64,000 bases of DNA from Aquatica leii (lineage: Eukaryota; Arthropoda; Insecta; Coleoptera; Lampyridae). Position 1 is the first letter of the stretch. The number at the start of each line of letters is the position of its first letter. Location: positions 4,366,001 through 4,430,000 of the forward strand of contig CM069435.1 in the NCBI GenBank assembly GCA_035610365.1, read 5' to 3'. Shown piece after piece: positions 24,740 to 35,241 of the stretch. The notes beneath the pieces were generated by a model. The model saw only the letters and a program-made list of their open reading frames with translations. It was not told the DNA's origin and made no database searches. The position numbers and the translations under genes were made by a program.

Positions 24740-27240
24740 AATTATGTTGTCCGATAATCGCTATAAACGGTTATAAACATGCTTTGATTAGCCATTTTAA
24801 AGCGGCGTAGTCCGTCCTTAGTAAAAATTTTCGTCCATACAAATATTTGTAGAAGTGTTCTATGGACTTGACTGCTAATAGCTCTCTCCTTGTCGCGGAA
24901 TAATTCCTTTCTTGTCTGCATAGCTGGTCTGGCCAAAAATTTACTAAAATGCGCAATGACTTTTTCTTGACCATCTTGCACTTGTGAAAAGACTGCACCT
25001 ATGGCCAGATTACTTGCATCGGTGTCCAAAACAAGCTTCCCGTCTTCTCTTGGTTAGCTTAAAATTGTCGAAGGGACTAGGGTTTGTTTTAACTGATTTT
25101 TGCACTCTTCGTCCCATTTAAAGTCTGCTCTTTCTTCAGTCAGTTTTGTCAAAGGTTTGGCAATATTGGCAAATCCGGGTGCAAATCCTCTATAATAGAT
25201 GCAGAACCCTAAAAAACTGCAGACTTGATGCTTGTCGATCGATCTTGGTTATGCTTGCACTGTTCGAACTTTGTCTGCATCATCTTTACTCCATCTCTAG
25301 ATACAACGTGGTCAAGGTATTGCACTTATTTCTTAAATACGTAGCACTACTTTGTTCTCAGTTTTAGATTTGCCCCACGTAGTCGTTGGAACACTTTCTT
25401 CAGGTTGTTTAAATGTTCTTCAAACGACCACGATCACATCATCTATCTCTATCAAACGCTGGAACCTTACAGCAACGTTACACAGACCGAAGACATCTCA
25501 GCAAACTCCCACAAACCAATTCCAATCATAAAAGCCGTCTTGAAACGATCCTTGGGTTCCAATTCTGCTTGCCAGTAACCACTCTTCAAATCTAACGTAG
25601 AAAACCACTGAGATCCTGACAGAGTGTCTAAATAAGTTGTGTCAATTTTCGGTAAAAGGTAGCTGTCCTTTTTGGTCACGTCGTTAAAGCGTTTGTAGTC
25701 TACGCAAAACCTCGTTGATTCATATTTCTTCTTTACTAGCACGATAGGGACGTCCATGGACTATTTGAAGGTTCAATCACACTCTCTCTCCATATCCGTA
25801 ATTATTTGTTCGGCTTCTGCCCTTTTCACCTTTCGGCGTGGATGTTGTCGTATCGGCCGAACGTCTCCGGTATTAATTTTGTGCTTCACCACGTTAGCTC
25901 TTTCTTTGGAACCATTTTCCAGCGCAAACACATCTTGATACTGCTAGATTAACGCTTTAACTTCAACCAGCTGGTTTTACTGAGGTTTTGATACTCGGAG
26001 GTAAAAATGTCTATTAGACTTCTTTGGCGAGGTAGCTTCACTAGAGTTCACGTATCTTACAATTTAAAATTAGCGTACATTAGTTTACCACGGTTTTCTT
26101 TTTTAACGTTACTGTATCTGAGATCCTTAATGACACCGTGTTTTTCAATCGTTTCGATAGAGCAAATCCAGCCTTTCCAAAAATTTCCGCCTAGGTGTGG
26201 CATCACAACATTTTTAGCTCTTCCAGACAGGATTCACTTAATAAAACTCGCACGCCTGCATTCTCTGACAAATGAAAAGGAATTTCGCCGCCAATCGTTC
26301 TTCATATCCAAATAAAACCCATACTTTTTTATAACGTCCATTCGCAGGATAATTTCTTCCGTGATGTGGGCTACCACTACTTGATGATTGAGTAGTCCAT
26401 TTCCCAAACCAATGCTCACATTTATTTGTTCGTGAGAAGGTATTTATTCGCCCATCGACGTTAAAAGTCTTACTGTTGTCAGAACGAATAATGGTTTTTG
26501 TCGCTCCCGTGTCAACCAGTAACTAAACACTTCATCCATTGATCTTGGCATAGTGGTTCCATGGACGAAGTCATTTTAATCGTAATCTCCGGGGCATGAC
26601 TAGATAAGGTTAACTTTTGTATCTGTTAGTCAACTAGTTCCCGGCTTTCAAACGTTCTTCTTGTTTTTTTTTTCGGCTTAGTATGGTGTTGTCGTACGTA
26701 GCCTATTTCACTGCAGTTTGAAGTTGTCACTCCTCTTTTGCGAAGCATTTGTTACACTATTTCCTCGATTCTTTTTTGTATCTGCACGGGTACTTCTAAA
26801 GCACAGCTAAGTTTATGATTGTCTCAGTGCGATACTTGCTTTGCTGCTTCAATTTTCAAAGCATATGCTAAAGCGTCATCCAACGTTTTAGGTCAAGCTA
26901 GCCGTAGAGTCATCGTTTCCTCATGGGCTGTCTACGAAGGTTTGAATAGCGATTTGCTCCAGAAAAGTATACAGTGCTGTAGGATACGCAAACCATGTCA
27001 ATCGGGCAGTCTCAGCCTCAAACGCTTGAAGACCTTCTGCAGCTCCATGACTTTTTTTTTACCTTAGTACACCTGTTAAAAATGAGCATCTACAAATCTC
27101 ATTTCTAAACGTGAAATAAGAAGTCGTAATTTTTTTGATAGTGGTCAGGGACAGACTGCAAACTCCAAGCGTTTCTCTGCGTAAAATTACTATTAAAAAC
27201 ACCACTTTCTGCTTGTGGCTCCAACCATTAGTTACAGCTG
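24740..27240 (-). mobile_element. Gypsy LTR-retrotransposon fossil (copy 2)
   Basis: On the minus strand are scraps of gag (about 27100-26650), protease region (near 26420-26230), reverse transcriptase (25757-25300) and RNase H (25029-24760), all of the same Gypsy family as the copies at 1-2940 and 28731-34483. No integrase or LTRs were found. It is heavily broken (many interruptions) and is the most decayed of the three copies. It begins about 310 bp upstream of the hydrolase start codon, so it borders that gene's promoter. Confidence 0.85.
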
Positions 27241-27286
27241 CGGCTTCAAACTGTTAGTGGTAGGTTGACCATATAACCTTTCTGTT

Positions 27287-27641
27287 AAATCAGCTTTGAA
27301 TAATTCTGCGAGATAAAACCACAATTTAAAAAGACATTGGGGGTAAGCAATGTGCAAATGCCACCAGAGTGTACTACTGAACGGCCGTTTCGCCCTTTTG
27401 GGACTCATCAGCAGTAGGAGATACACTCTCATGTAATTCCCATAATTGGATTGACGCCCCTATAGCTTTATATTTAAGTATAACAAAGGTAACGATTAAT
27501 AAGTGTTTGATGGCAGAGCATAGTGTAATTTTACTGTGTAACAAAACTTTACTGTAATTAGCTATAACAGCGGTAACACGTTGAAGTTGATTTAATACCC
27601 GCGAAATTCAAAATCAGCTTTGAATAATTCTGCGGGATAAA
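27287..27641. repeat. 324-bp unit bounded by 31-bp direct repeats
   Basis: A 31-bp sequence starting aaatcagctttgaataattc occurs at 27287-27317 and again at 27611-27641 with one mismatch, exactly 324 bp apart. The hammerhead-like sequence lies inside. The layout fits one monomer of a tandem satellite or of a retrozyme-like element, but only a single unit is present here. The nature of the unit is inference. Confidence 0.55.
27366..27429 (-). ncRNA. Type-I hammerhead self-cleaving ribozyme
   Basis: Minus strand, 5' to 3'. The outer stem I strand AGAGTGTA (27429-27422) is followed by a TCTC internal loop, the inner stem I strand CTACTG (27417-27412) and the core CTGATGA (27411-27405). Stem II is GTCC/GGGC with loop CAAAA (27404-27392), then core GAAA (27391-27388). 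Stem III is A-C/G-U with a GGCC tetraloop, the cleavage triplet is GUU (27382-27380), and CAGTAG then TACACTCT close stem I. All invariant core bases are present, every stem pairs (one G-U in stem II), and predicted cleavage falls between 27380 and 27379. The internal loop in stem I is where natural hammerheads form loop-loop contacts. A 2-bp stem III is typical of the minimal type-I hammerheads known from retrozymes, satellites and Penelope-like elements. Activity has not been tested. Confidence 0.85.
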
Positions 27642-27703
27642 CTTTTGTTACATAGTAAAATTACATTATGAGAGATGACTCTGCCATCAAACACTTATTA
27701 ATA
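27494..27703. repeat. Inverted repeat pair of about 50 bp flanking a 105-bp spacer
   Basis: The sequence at 27494-27543 (attaataagtgtttgatggc...) is the reverse complement of 27649-27703, apart from one or two substitutions and about 8 extra bases in the right arm. The right arm coincides with the end of the LINE fragment read on the minus strand (INKCLMAESS), so the left arm is an inverted scrap of the same LINE. Confidence 0.65.
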
Positions 27704-28050
27704 ATTAGTTTCCTTTTAGCAGACGTTGGGTCTTTCACGTTTGCCATAAGTCTATACAAAGCTGTTTCTCTCTTGTCCGCTGTCATTACTACGTTTCTAA
27801 TATGTGGTCCAAATGACATGTTTTTATCCAGTGTCACGACCAAATATTTCATTGTTTCTTTCACGTTCACAATAGCGCCCCTGAAGAGAAAGTGTAAAGG
27901 GGCAATTTTCCTTTTTACTGAGAACACTATCGCTTTTGATTTGTTAAACGCCACTTTTAGCTTGTTTGATACCATCCAGGAATCCAACCTCTTTAAGTTT
28001 AAGTTTACCGTCCGCACTAATTTCTCAACGGTGCTCTTTTGACCGAATTT
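27661..28050 (-). mobile_element. LINE reverse-transcriptase C-terminal fragment
   Basis: The minus strand has an open frame of 118 codons with LDSWMVSNKLKVAFNKSKAI, KYLVVTLDKNMSFGPHI and YRLMANVKDPTSAKRKLIIN. This is the region just after the polymerase core in R1/Jockey-type LINEs. No other part of the element is adjacent. The open frame is intact over the fragment. Confidence 0.7.
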
Positions 28051-28254
28051 GAGATTAAGGTTTGTTTTTATCCCAATAAAGAAAATTTTTGTTGCCCGGT
28101 GCTAAATGCACTACCCACAAAGTCACTAATCATAACAAAAATAAAAGTTTGACCAAAAATCTACTGTTACTGGAATAGTATTGGGAAAAATATAAAGAGC
28201 ATGCTAAACAAATGTAAACCCTGCTCACCGAGAATCAACCCGTAAAAAATAGAA

Positions 28255-28450
28255 TCACGCCCACGAAAATTACGTCAGGCAGCAAATCTATATTGATTAC
28301 GAAGGCCCAATTCGTGGGCATTCCTTCGTTATTATGGTATAGATGCCTACTCCAAATAGTTGCAAATTTTTCCTATTACGGCTACTTGAGTAATCACAAC
28401 TTTAGAATGACTTTTCGATTTTCCGATACCGTCGTATGCGATAACGAATG
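28255..28450 (+). mobile_element. Gypsy-type integrase scrap
   Basis: The plus strand reads HIDYEGPI, RGHSFVIMV and then AYSK, the start of a retroviral-type integrase core as found in Gypsy elements. It differs from the main Gypsy family of this window. Only about 60 codons survive and the fragment is broken. Confidence 0.5.
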
Positions 28451-28730
28451 AAAAAACGAACGTTGGTCTTCTACACTATCTCATTAATATAAATAAACTA
28501 TGGGGGGAAGAAGACTGATATGACCTACATCTGATGTACTCTAACTTCAGAGTCTAATTAAACATTTTGTGGTGTGAATATCTAACAGTTTTATTAACTA
28601 CAATTAAAAACAATAGTTTTTTAAATGATCCACAATTTATGTGAAAAATTATTACTTATCTTTTGTCTATGCCAACTGACTTAAAAATTATTGTATTTAA
28701 TCGATTTACAATGTTTCGGTATTTAAGTAT

Positions 28731-29086
28731 TATAACGAATTTTATTATTAAAACTAATTTATTTAAACTACTAAAAATATTTTTACTTATACTAAAAATA
28801 TGTACGCTTTTAAATTAACCGAACTAATTAAATCTAATAATATTTAATAAAAACACTTACACTAATTTATATCACTTACACGAAGATAAGATAAAGTCCG
28901 CGGATAGCTTGAATAATCTTCTTAACACTGCTGTCTTCGCGTCACGGCAATAACTGCCCCACGATTTGTTTGATCCGTATATATACACATTTTGGAAATC
29001 CTTCTCGAGTGTTCCATATCTTTCGTTATACGTTCTAGAAGATGGATAACAACTTCGAGAAGGCTCTTGAATTTGAGAACGTTTCA
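28731..29086 (-). repeat. 3' LTR of Gypsy copy 3
   Basis: 356 bp, matching 34062-34483 over its length apart from a segment of about 95 bp present only in the other LTR. On the minus strand it starts TGAAACG and ends GTTATA. Confidence 0.88.
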
Positions 29087-29100
29087 CTGCCCCCTCCTTA
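29087..29100 (-). promoter_or_regulatory. Polypurine tract of Gypsy copy 3
   Basis: The minus strand reads taaggagggggcag immediately before the 3' LTR start, the expected place and composition for the plus-strand primer of reverse transcription. Confidence 0.7.
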
Positions 29101-32100
29101 GGACTGTTCTGTCCCAGAACAAAAGACTGGATGCGACACCAGTAGAAAGGATCGTGGCGATAGCGGCAGCTTCCTTCATTTCGGCAACTTCCTTGACCAT
29201 AAAAGTAACAGTCAATCGACTTTTCCTGACCCGATATTCTTCTTGGTTGGTAACGGAGTTAGACAATCGACGTGGACCACTTTTGGCTTGCTTCTGAGTG
29301 GTTTTCGGATGCGATATATGACGTCATTAATACGCTGCATGACTTCATAGGGGCCCTCCCATTGCCTTTGCAGCTTCGGCAACAACCCACGTCTCCTTTG
29401 AGGATTATACAACCAGACCATATCGCCAGGTTAAAACCAACCATTTTGTGCCTTGACATCATATCTAGTCTTCATCCTGTCGCTGGCAATTTGTGTGTTT
29501 TTACGGACCTCTTCATATACTTCGTCTAGCCTCTTGGTCAGCTTGCTGACGTAATCTTTTCCAGCAACTTCTTCTTCCGGTCTTTGTCCAAATTGAAGGT
29601 CGCATGGCAATCGTATTTCGCGACCGAGCATGACACAGGATGGTGTTTGGCCTGTGCTTTCGTGAACGGATGATCGGTATGCCATTAGGAAAAGGTGTAA
29701 GTACTGATTCCAGTCTCTTTGGTGTTTAGACACGACCTTGGCTAAGTACTTGTCCATTGTTCGATTCATCCGCTCAACCATGCCATCAGATTGAGGATGG
29801 AGAGGCGTCGTCCTAGTTTTCTTAATTCCCAACAGTCGGCAAACTTTTTGAAACAGCCCAGGCTCAAAATTGCGGCCTTGATCTGAGTGTAATTCTAACG
29901 GAACTCCAAACCGGCAGAAAAACTTTTTTACTAATACGTCTGCGACTGTAGCTGCTTCTTGATTGGGTATGGCGTAAGCCTCGGTTCATTTTGTGAAATA
30001 ATCCATCGCCACCAAGATGTATTTATTTCCCGAATCGGATTCTGGGAACGGCCCTGCGATGTCAATTGCTACTCTTTCTAAAGGGCTTCCTACGTTGTAT
30101 TGCTTCATGGGTGCTTTGCGCTTTCTCGCTGGACCATTCCCTGATGCGTTCATCATTCAGTTCAGTTCATCTAGTAGAATCGTTCTCGCACTTTACCCAA
30201 CGTCTTCTTAATGCCAAAGTGTCCTCCTGATGTCCCATCGTAGAGATGCTTCAACACCTCTGACACCGCGCTTTTTGGCACTACCACCTGTAGTCTGTTT
30301 CCCGTGCCTTCGGCACTTTCTAGGAATCGTTTAAGAAGACCGTCTTCTACTATCAAGGAGTCCCACTGCGCCCAGTACGCTTTGATGTTTCTGGCCAAAG
30401 CACTCACTTCTTCCCAGGTTGGTCGTCGGCCGCTTTCTTTCCAGTCGAGGAGTAGTCTTATTTCAGGATCGTCTTCTTGTTCACGACGTAACTGCTCAGG
30501 TTCCCACTCATCATCAACCATAGCAGTTCTCCGGAGACATTCAACTTTTTCTCCCAGTCGCGAACAATGGCTGCAGTCCGCCGAACATGGTCTTCTGGAC
30601 AAGGCATCAGCGTTCCGATGACTACTTCCGACAAGGTGTTCTGTGTCATAATCATACTCTTGCAGTCTCTCGATCCATCTTGCCACTTGTCCTTCTGGGT
30701 TACGGAACTGCAGTAGACTTGGTCTGTTCTCAGTAAAAATTTTCGTCCATACAAATATTTGTAGAAATTTTCGATAGACTTGACGACTGCTAACAGCTCC
30801 CTCCTAGTCACGCAATATTTTTTTTCTGGCCTGGACAAAACCCTGCTAAAATACGCGATAGCTTTTTCTTGTCCATCTTGAACCTGCGAAAGGACCGCGC
30901 TTATAGTCAGATTGCTTGCGTCGGTATCCAAAACAAATTTTCCATCCTCTCTTGGATAAACCACAATCGGCGAAGTGACCAGGGCCCGTTTTAGTCGATG
31001 GAAAGAATTTTCGCAGTCATCATTCCATCTAAATTCTGCTCTTTCTTCCGTCAATTTCGTCAAAGGTTTGGCAATATTGGCAAATCCGGATACAAATCTT
31101 CTATAATAGATGCACAACCCAAGGAAACTTCGGACCTGATGTCTGTGGATTGGTCTTGGCCATGCTTGCACTGCTCGGATTTTGTCTGGGTCAGCCCTTA
31201 CTCCATCTCTAGATGCGACGTGGCCAAGGTATTGCACTTCCTTCTTAAATACGTGGCACTTTTTCGGACTCAGTTTAAGGTTAGCCCCACGTAATCGCTG
31301 GAACACTTCCTTCAAGTTGTTCAAATGTTCTTCAAACGACCTTCCAGCCACAATCACGTCGTCCAGGTAAACCAAACACGTCTTCCAAGACAATCCGCGC
31401 AAGAAGGTGTCCATCAAACGCTCGAATGTTGCAGGAGCGTTACACAGGCCGAAGGGCATTACAGTGAACTGCCACAAATCAGTTCCGATCGTAAAAGCTG
31501 TTTTTCACGATCCTTGGGTTGTAATTCTACCTGCCAGAAACCACTCTTTAAATCTAACGTGGAAAACCACTGGGATCCTAACAGGGTGTTTAGCGTATCG
31601 TCAGTTCTGGGTAAAGGGTAGCTGTACTTTTTGGTCATGTCGTTTAGCTGCCTGTAGTCTACGCAAAACCTCGTTGATCCATTTTTCTTCTTTGCGAGTA
31701 CCACTGGGGATGCCCATGGACTACTTGAAGGTTCAATTACGCCTTCTATCTCCATATCCGTAATTATTTGTTCGGCTTCGTCTCTTTTTGCCAAAGGAAG
31801 TCTGCGCGGATGTTGTCGTATAAGCCGAGCGTCTCCGGTATTAATTTTATGTTTCACCACGTTAGTTCTTCTTTTGGAGCCACTCTCCAGCGCGAACACA
31901 TCTTGATACTCTCGGATAAACACCTTAACTTTAGCCAGCTGATCTTGGCTGAGGTTTTGGCATTTGGTGGTAAGAATGTCCAATAAATGTTCTGGACACT
32001 TCTTTGGCGACGTATCTTCGTTCGACTTCACGCATCTTACAATTTGTGATACTGGCGTGCATTGGCCTACCACGGTCTTCTTTTTCAACGTTACAGGATC

Positions 32101-34061
32101 TGAGTTGATGTTTAAGATTCTTACTGGCATCGTGTTTTTTACTCGTACTAAAGTTCTGGCAACGAGTAGTCCCTTTTCAACTAAGCCGTCCTCCATTGGT
32201 TGAATCGCGCGTATGTAGCCTTCCTAGAGACTTCTATCCAGGCGTGCGATCACCACACTTTTTGTCCTTGCAGGCAGAATCACGTTTTCACTCAATAAAA
32301 CTCGCACGGCTGCTTTCTCTGACGAATGAAAAAGAATTTCTTCATGGTCGATCTTCAGGACATCGTTCTTCATATCCAAATGGAACTCATACTTCTTTAT
32401 CATGTCCATTCCCAGGATAACTTCTTCCGTAATGTCGGCTACCAGTACTTGATGATCGAGTACACCGTTTCCTAAACCAATGGTTACGTTGACTTGTCTG
32501 TGAGTAGGTATTTCTTTGCCCGTCGCCGTTCGAAGTCGTACTGGTGATGTCTTCTCGTTTTCCAACAACATGTCAAGACGAATGATGGTCTTTATTGCTT
32601 CTGTGTCAACCAGTAACTGAACACTTCTTCCATTGATCTTGCCATCGAGATAAATGCTATGCAATTGTTCCATCGGCGATGCCATTTGAATTATAATTTC
32701 CAGAGCCTGACTAGATTATATTACTTTTTGTTTCTTTTGGTCGCCTTATTCCAAATTTTCGAACGCTTTTCATGTCCTCTTCTTAGGTTTAGTACGATGC
32801 CGTCGTACATGACCTATTTCACCGCAGTTCAAAGTTGTCGCTCCTCTTTCCCGAAGTATTCTTCGCGTTATCTCCTCGATGCTTTCCAGTGTCTGCGCGG
32901 GTACTTCTGCAGCACAGCACAGCCTACCACGGTCTTCTTTTTCAACGTTACAGGATCTGAGTTGATGTTTAAGATCCTTACTGGCATCGTGTTCTTTATT
33001 CGTACTAAAGTTCTGCCAACGAATAGTCCCTTTTCAACTAAACCGCCCTCCATTGGTTCAATCGCGCGTATGTAGCCTTCCCGGAGATTTCCATCCAGGC
33101 GTGCCATCACCACACTTTCAGTCCTTGCAGGCAGTCACGTCTTTACTCAATAAGACTCGCACGGCTGCCTTCTCTGACGAATGAAAAGGAATTTCTTCAT
33201 TGTCGATCTTCAGGACATCGTTTTTCATATCCAAATAGAACTCATACTTCTTTATCACGTCCATTCCCAGGATAACTTCTTCGGTGATGTCAGCTATCAG
33301 TACTTGATGGTCGAGTACTCCATTTCCCAAACCAATGGTTACTTTGACTTGTCCGTGAGTAGGTATTTCTTCGCCCGTCGCCGTTCGAAGTCGTACTGTT
33401 ACTGGTGATGTCTTCTCGTTTTCGAATAAGATGTCAGGACGAATGATGGTCTTCGTCGCTCCAGTGTCAACCACTAACTTTGACGTTTCCTTCACCGTGA
33501 CAATTCATTTGGTTCATTCTTTCTTCAAGCAGTTTTATTCTGTCTTCTAATTTGTCCTCTATTGCTTCTATTTTCTCATTCAGAGATTCGCAAATTTCTT
33601 CTTTCAAATTTAGCATATCTGCTTGGGTTTCCTCTTGCACAATTTTGATTTGATTTCCTACACTAACTTGTATTTGTTCCTTAATAGTCTTTATTTGATT
33701 TTCCATGCTCGCTCGTATTTCTTCTTTTATACTTCTAGAATTTTCTTCCACTTTTCTAGAATTTTCTTCCATTTTCTGAGAATTTTCCGACAGTTTTTAT
33801 TGGATATGTTTATTCATCGATTCGAGAATTTCAAGTATTTTTGAATCCATTTTAACTGCTTGCGAACGCGTCACCGGCATAAATTTAATATAACACTAAT
33901 AAAAAGTTTAAATACACTACTTTAACGAACTGGAACAGCTACGATTAAACGCGAACTAAAGTTTTATTTATTTACGCAATGTTTTTATTACGGGAGCGGT
34001 ATTAATTTACTTAATGGTATTTACACTAAAAAAAATCGCGAACCCGACACCTACCACCACT

Positions 34062-34483
34062 TATAACGAATTTTATTATTAAAACTAATTTATTTATACT
34101 ACTAAAAATATTTTTACTTATACTAAAAATATGTACACTTTTAAATTAACCAAACTAATTAAATGTAATAATATTAAATAAAAACACTTACACTAATTTA
34201 TATCACTTACACGAAGATAAGATAAAGTCCGCGGATAGCTTCACACACTTGTTTACACTAAAGTCACGTACAAGATTATTCTCCGTATATTTATCTACAC
34301 ACACGCGCTAACGACTTATTTATCTAGACTTGAATAATCTTCTTAACACTGCTGTCTTCGCATTACGGAAATAACTGACACACACATTGTAGAAATCCTT
34401 CTCGAGTGTTCCATATCTTTCGGTATACGTTCTAGAAAATGGATAACAACTTCGAGAAGGCTCTTTAATTTGAGAACGTTTCA
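34062..34483 (-). repeat. 5' LTR of Gypsy copy 3
   Basis: 422 bp, including about 95 bp (near 34230-34330) absent from the 3' LTR. Just inside, on the minus strand, TGGTGGTAGGTG begins two bases after the LTR and is a candidate primer-binding site; the tRNA was not identified. Confidence 0.88.
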
Positions 34484-34487
34484 GTAT

Positions 34488-35241
34488 GTAGTCTGAAACG
34501 ACAGCGTTTGATATGCCATTTGTAGAATCAAAAGAATGTTTCTACATCAAGTATTATTTACTTAAATTTATGTTTGCGTATTGCACTTGTAGTTTTAATT
34601 TTTTCTCAATTAATCAATTTTTGTGTTAAAGTTAAATCAATACATGCGATGATGTTACTTACTTTATGAAATTTACAACGGCAAATTTTAAAATTGTTTT
34701 AAATAAAGCGCGACATATAATCCCTAACTGTAATAAATGACAGTGTGCGAAAGCTGACAAGTCTGATAATTTTTCTAATTTTTGCGCGTTAGCAATACAG
34801 TTATAACTGGAAAGAGATTTTGTCGCAAATATATTCAAAACTACAAACCAACTAACATTTTTGTTGTTAGTAGTTGTAGTGCACACACAGCAATGATCAC
34901 TACTAAATACGTAATCAATAATCGATTACTGAAAATGTATGCCTATAATTGGTATAATGTGTGGTTATTGAATAATTAACTTTCTATAAATACACAACTT
35001 AAATGAAATTGGTATTGATTAAAATGCCATAATATCCTGCAAAACACCACTAACTGGATATTTTATCCTATACAAAGCTTTACATAAAGCATGTTAAACA
35101 CATACGAGCGGCAGTGTATATATCAAATTATTTAACACAAGGAAAATACTTGTATAAGTACCCTGTATACTAATAACCTTACTTTTATTCATGTTTATTT
35201 TATGTTTTGTGAGGTTATGAAGATAAAAATAATTATAAAAA
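34488..35241. other. Upstream region of the PTCD1-like gene
   Basis: AT-rich spacer between the Gypsy 5' LTR and the start codon at 35242. It contains no recognised exon. A short upstream open frame starts at 35217-35219 and overlaps the main start codon in another frame. No clear TATA box or initiator could be assigned. Confidence 0.5.

Larger units (their letters stand above)
28731..34483 (-). mobile_element. Gypsy LTR-retrotransposon fossil with both LTRs (copy 3)
   Basis: A minus-strand element of about 5.75 kb with LTRs at 34062-34483 (5') and 28731-29086 (3'). A 4-bp target duplication GTAT flanks it (28727-28730 and 34484-34487), and a purine-rich tract lies just inside the 3' LTR. 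Internally there is a coiled-coil gag N-terminus (33772-33470), protease-region sequence twice (33495-32930 and 32685-32200) with a zinc-knuckle scrap between, then reverse transcriptase (about 31700-31200), RNase H (about 31000-30700) and integrase (about 30150-29430). Most of gag is missing. It is broken in several places but is the most complete member of the family, and the LTRs remain similar enough to suggest moderate age. Confidence 0.92.

Noticed and set aside
27232-27432. Minus-strand 66-codon frame containing the hammerhead as coding sequence
   Set aside because: The frame has no family match, and the ribozyme structure explains the constrained part better.
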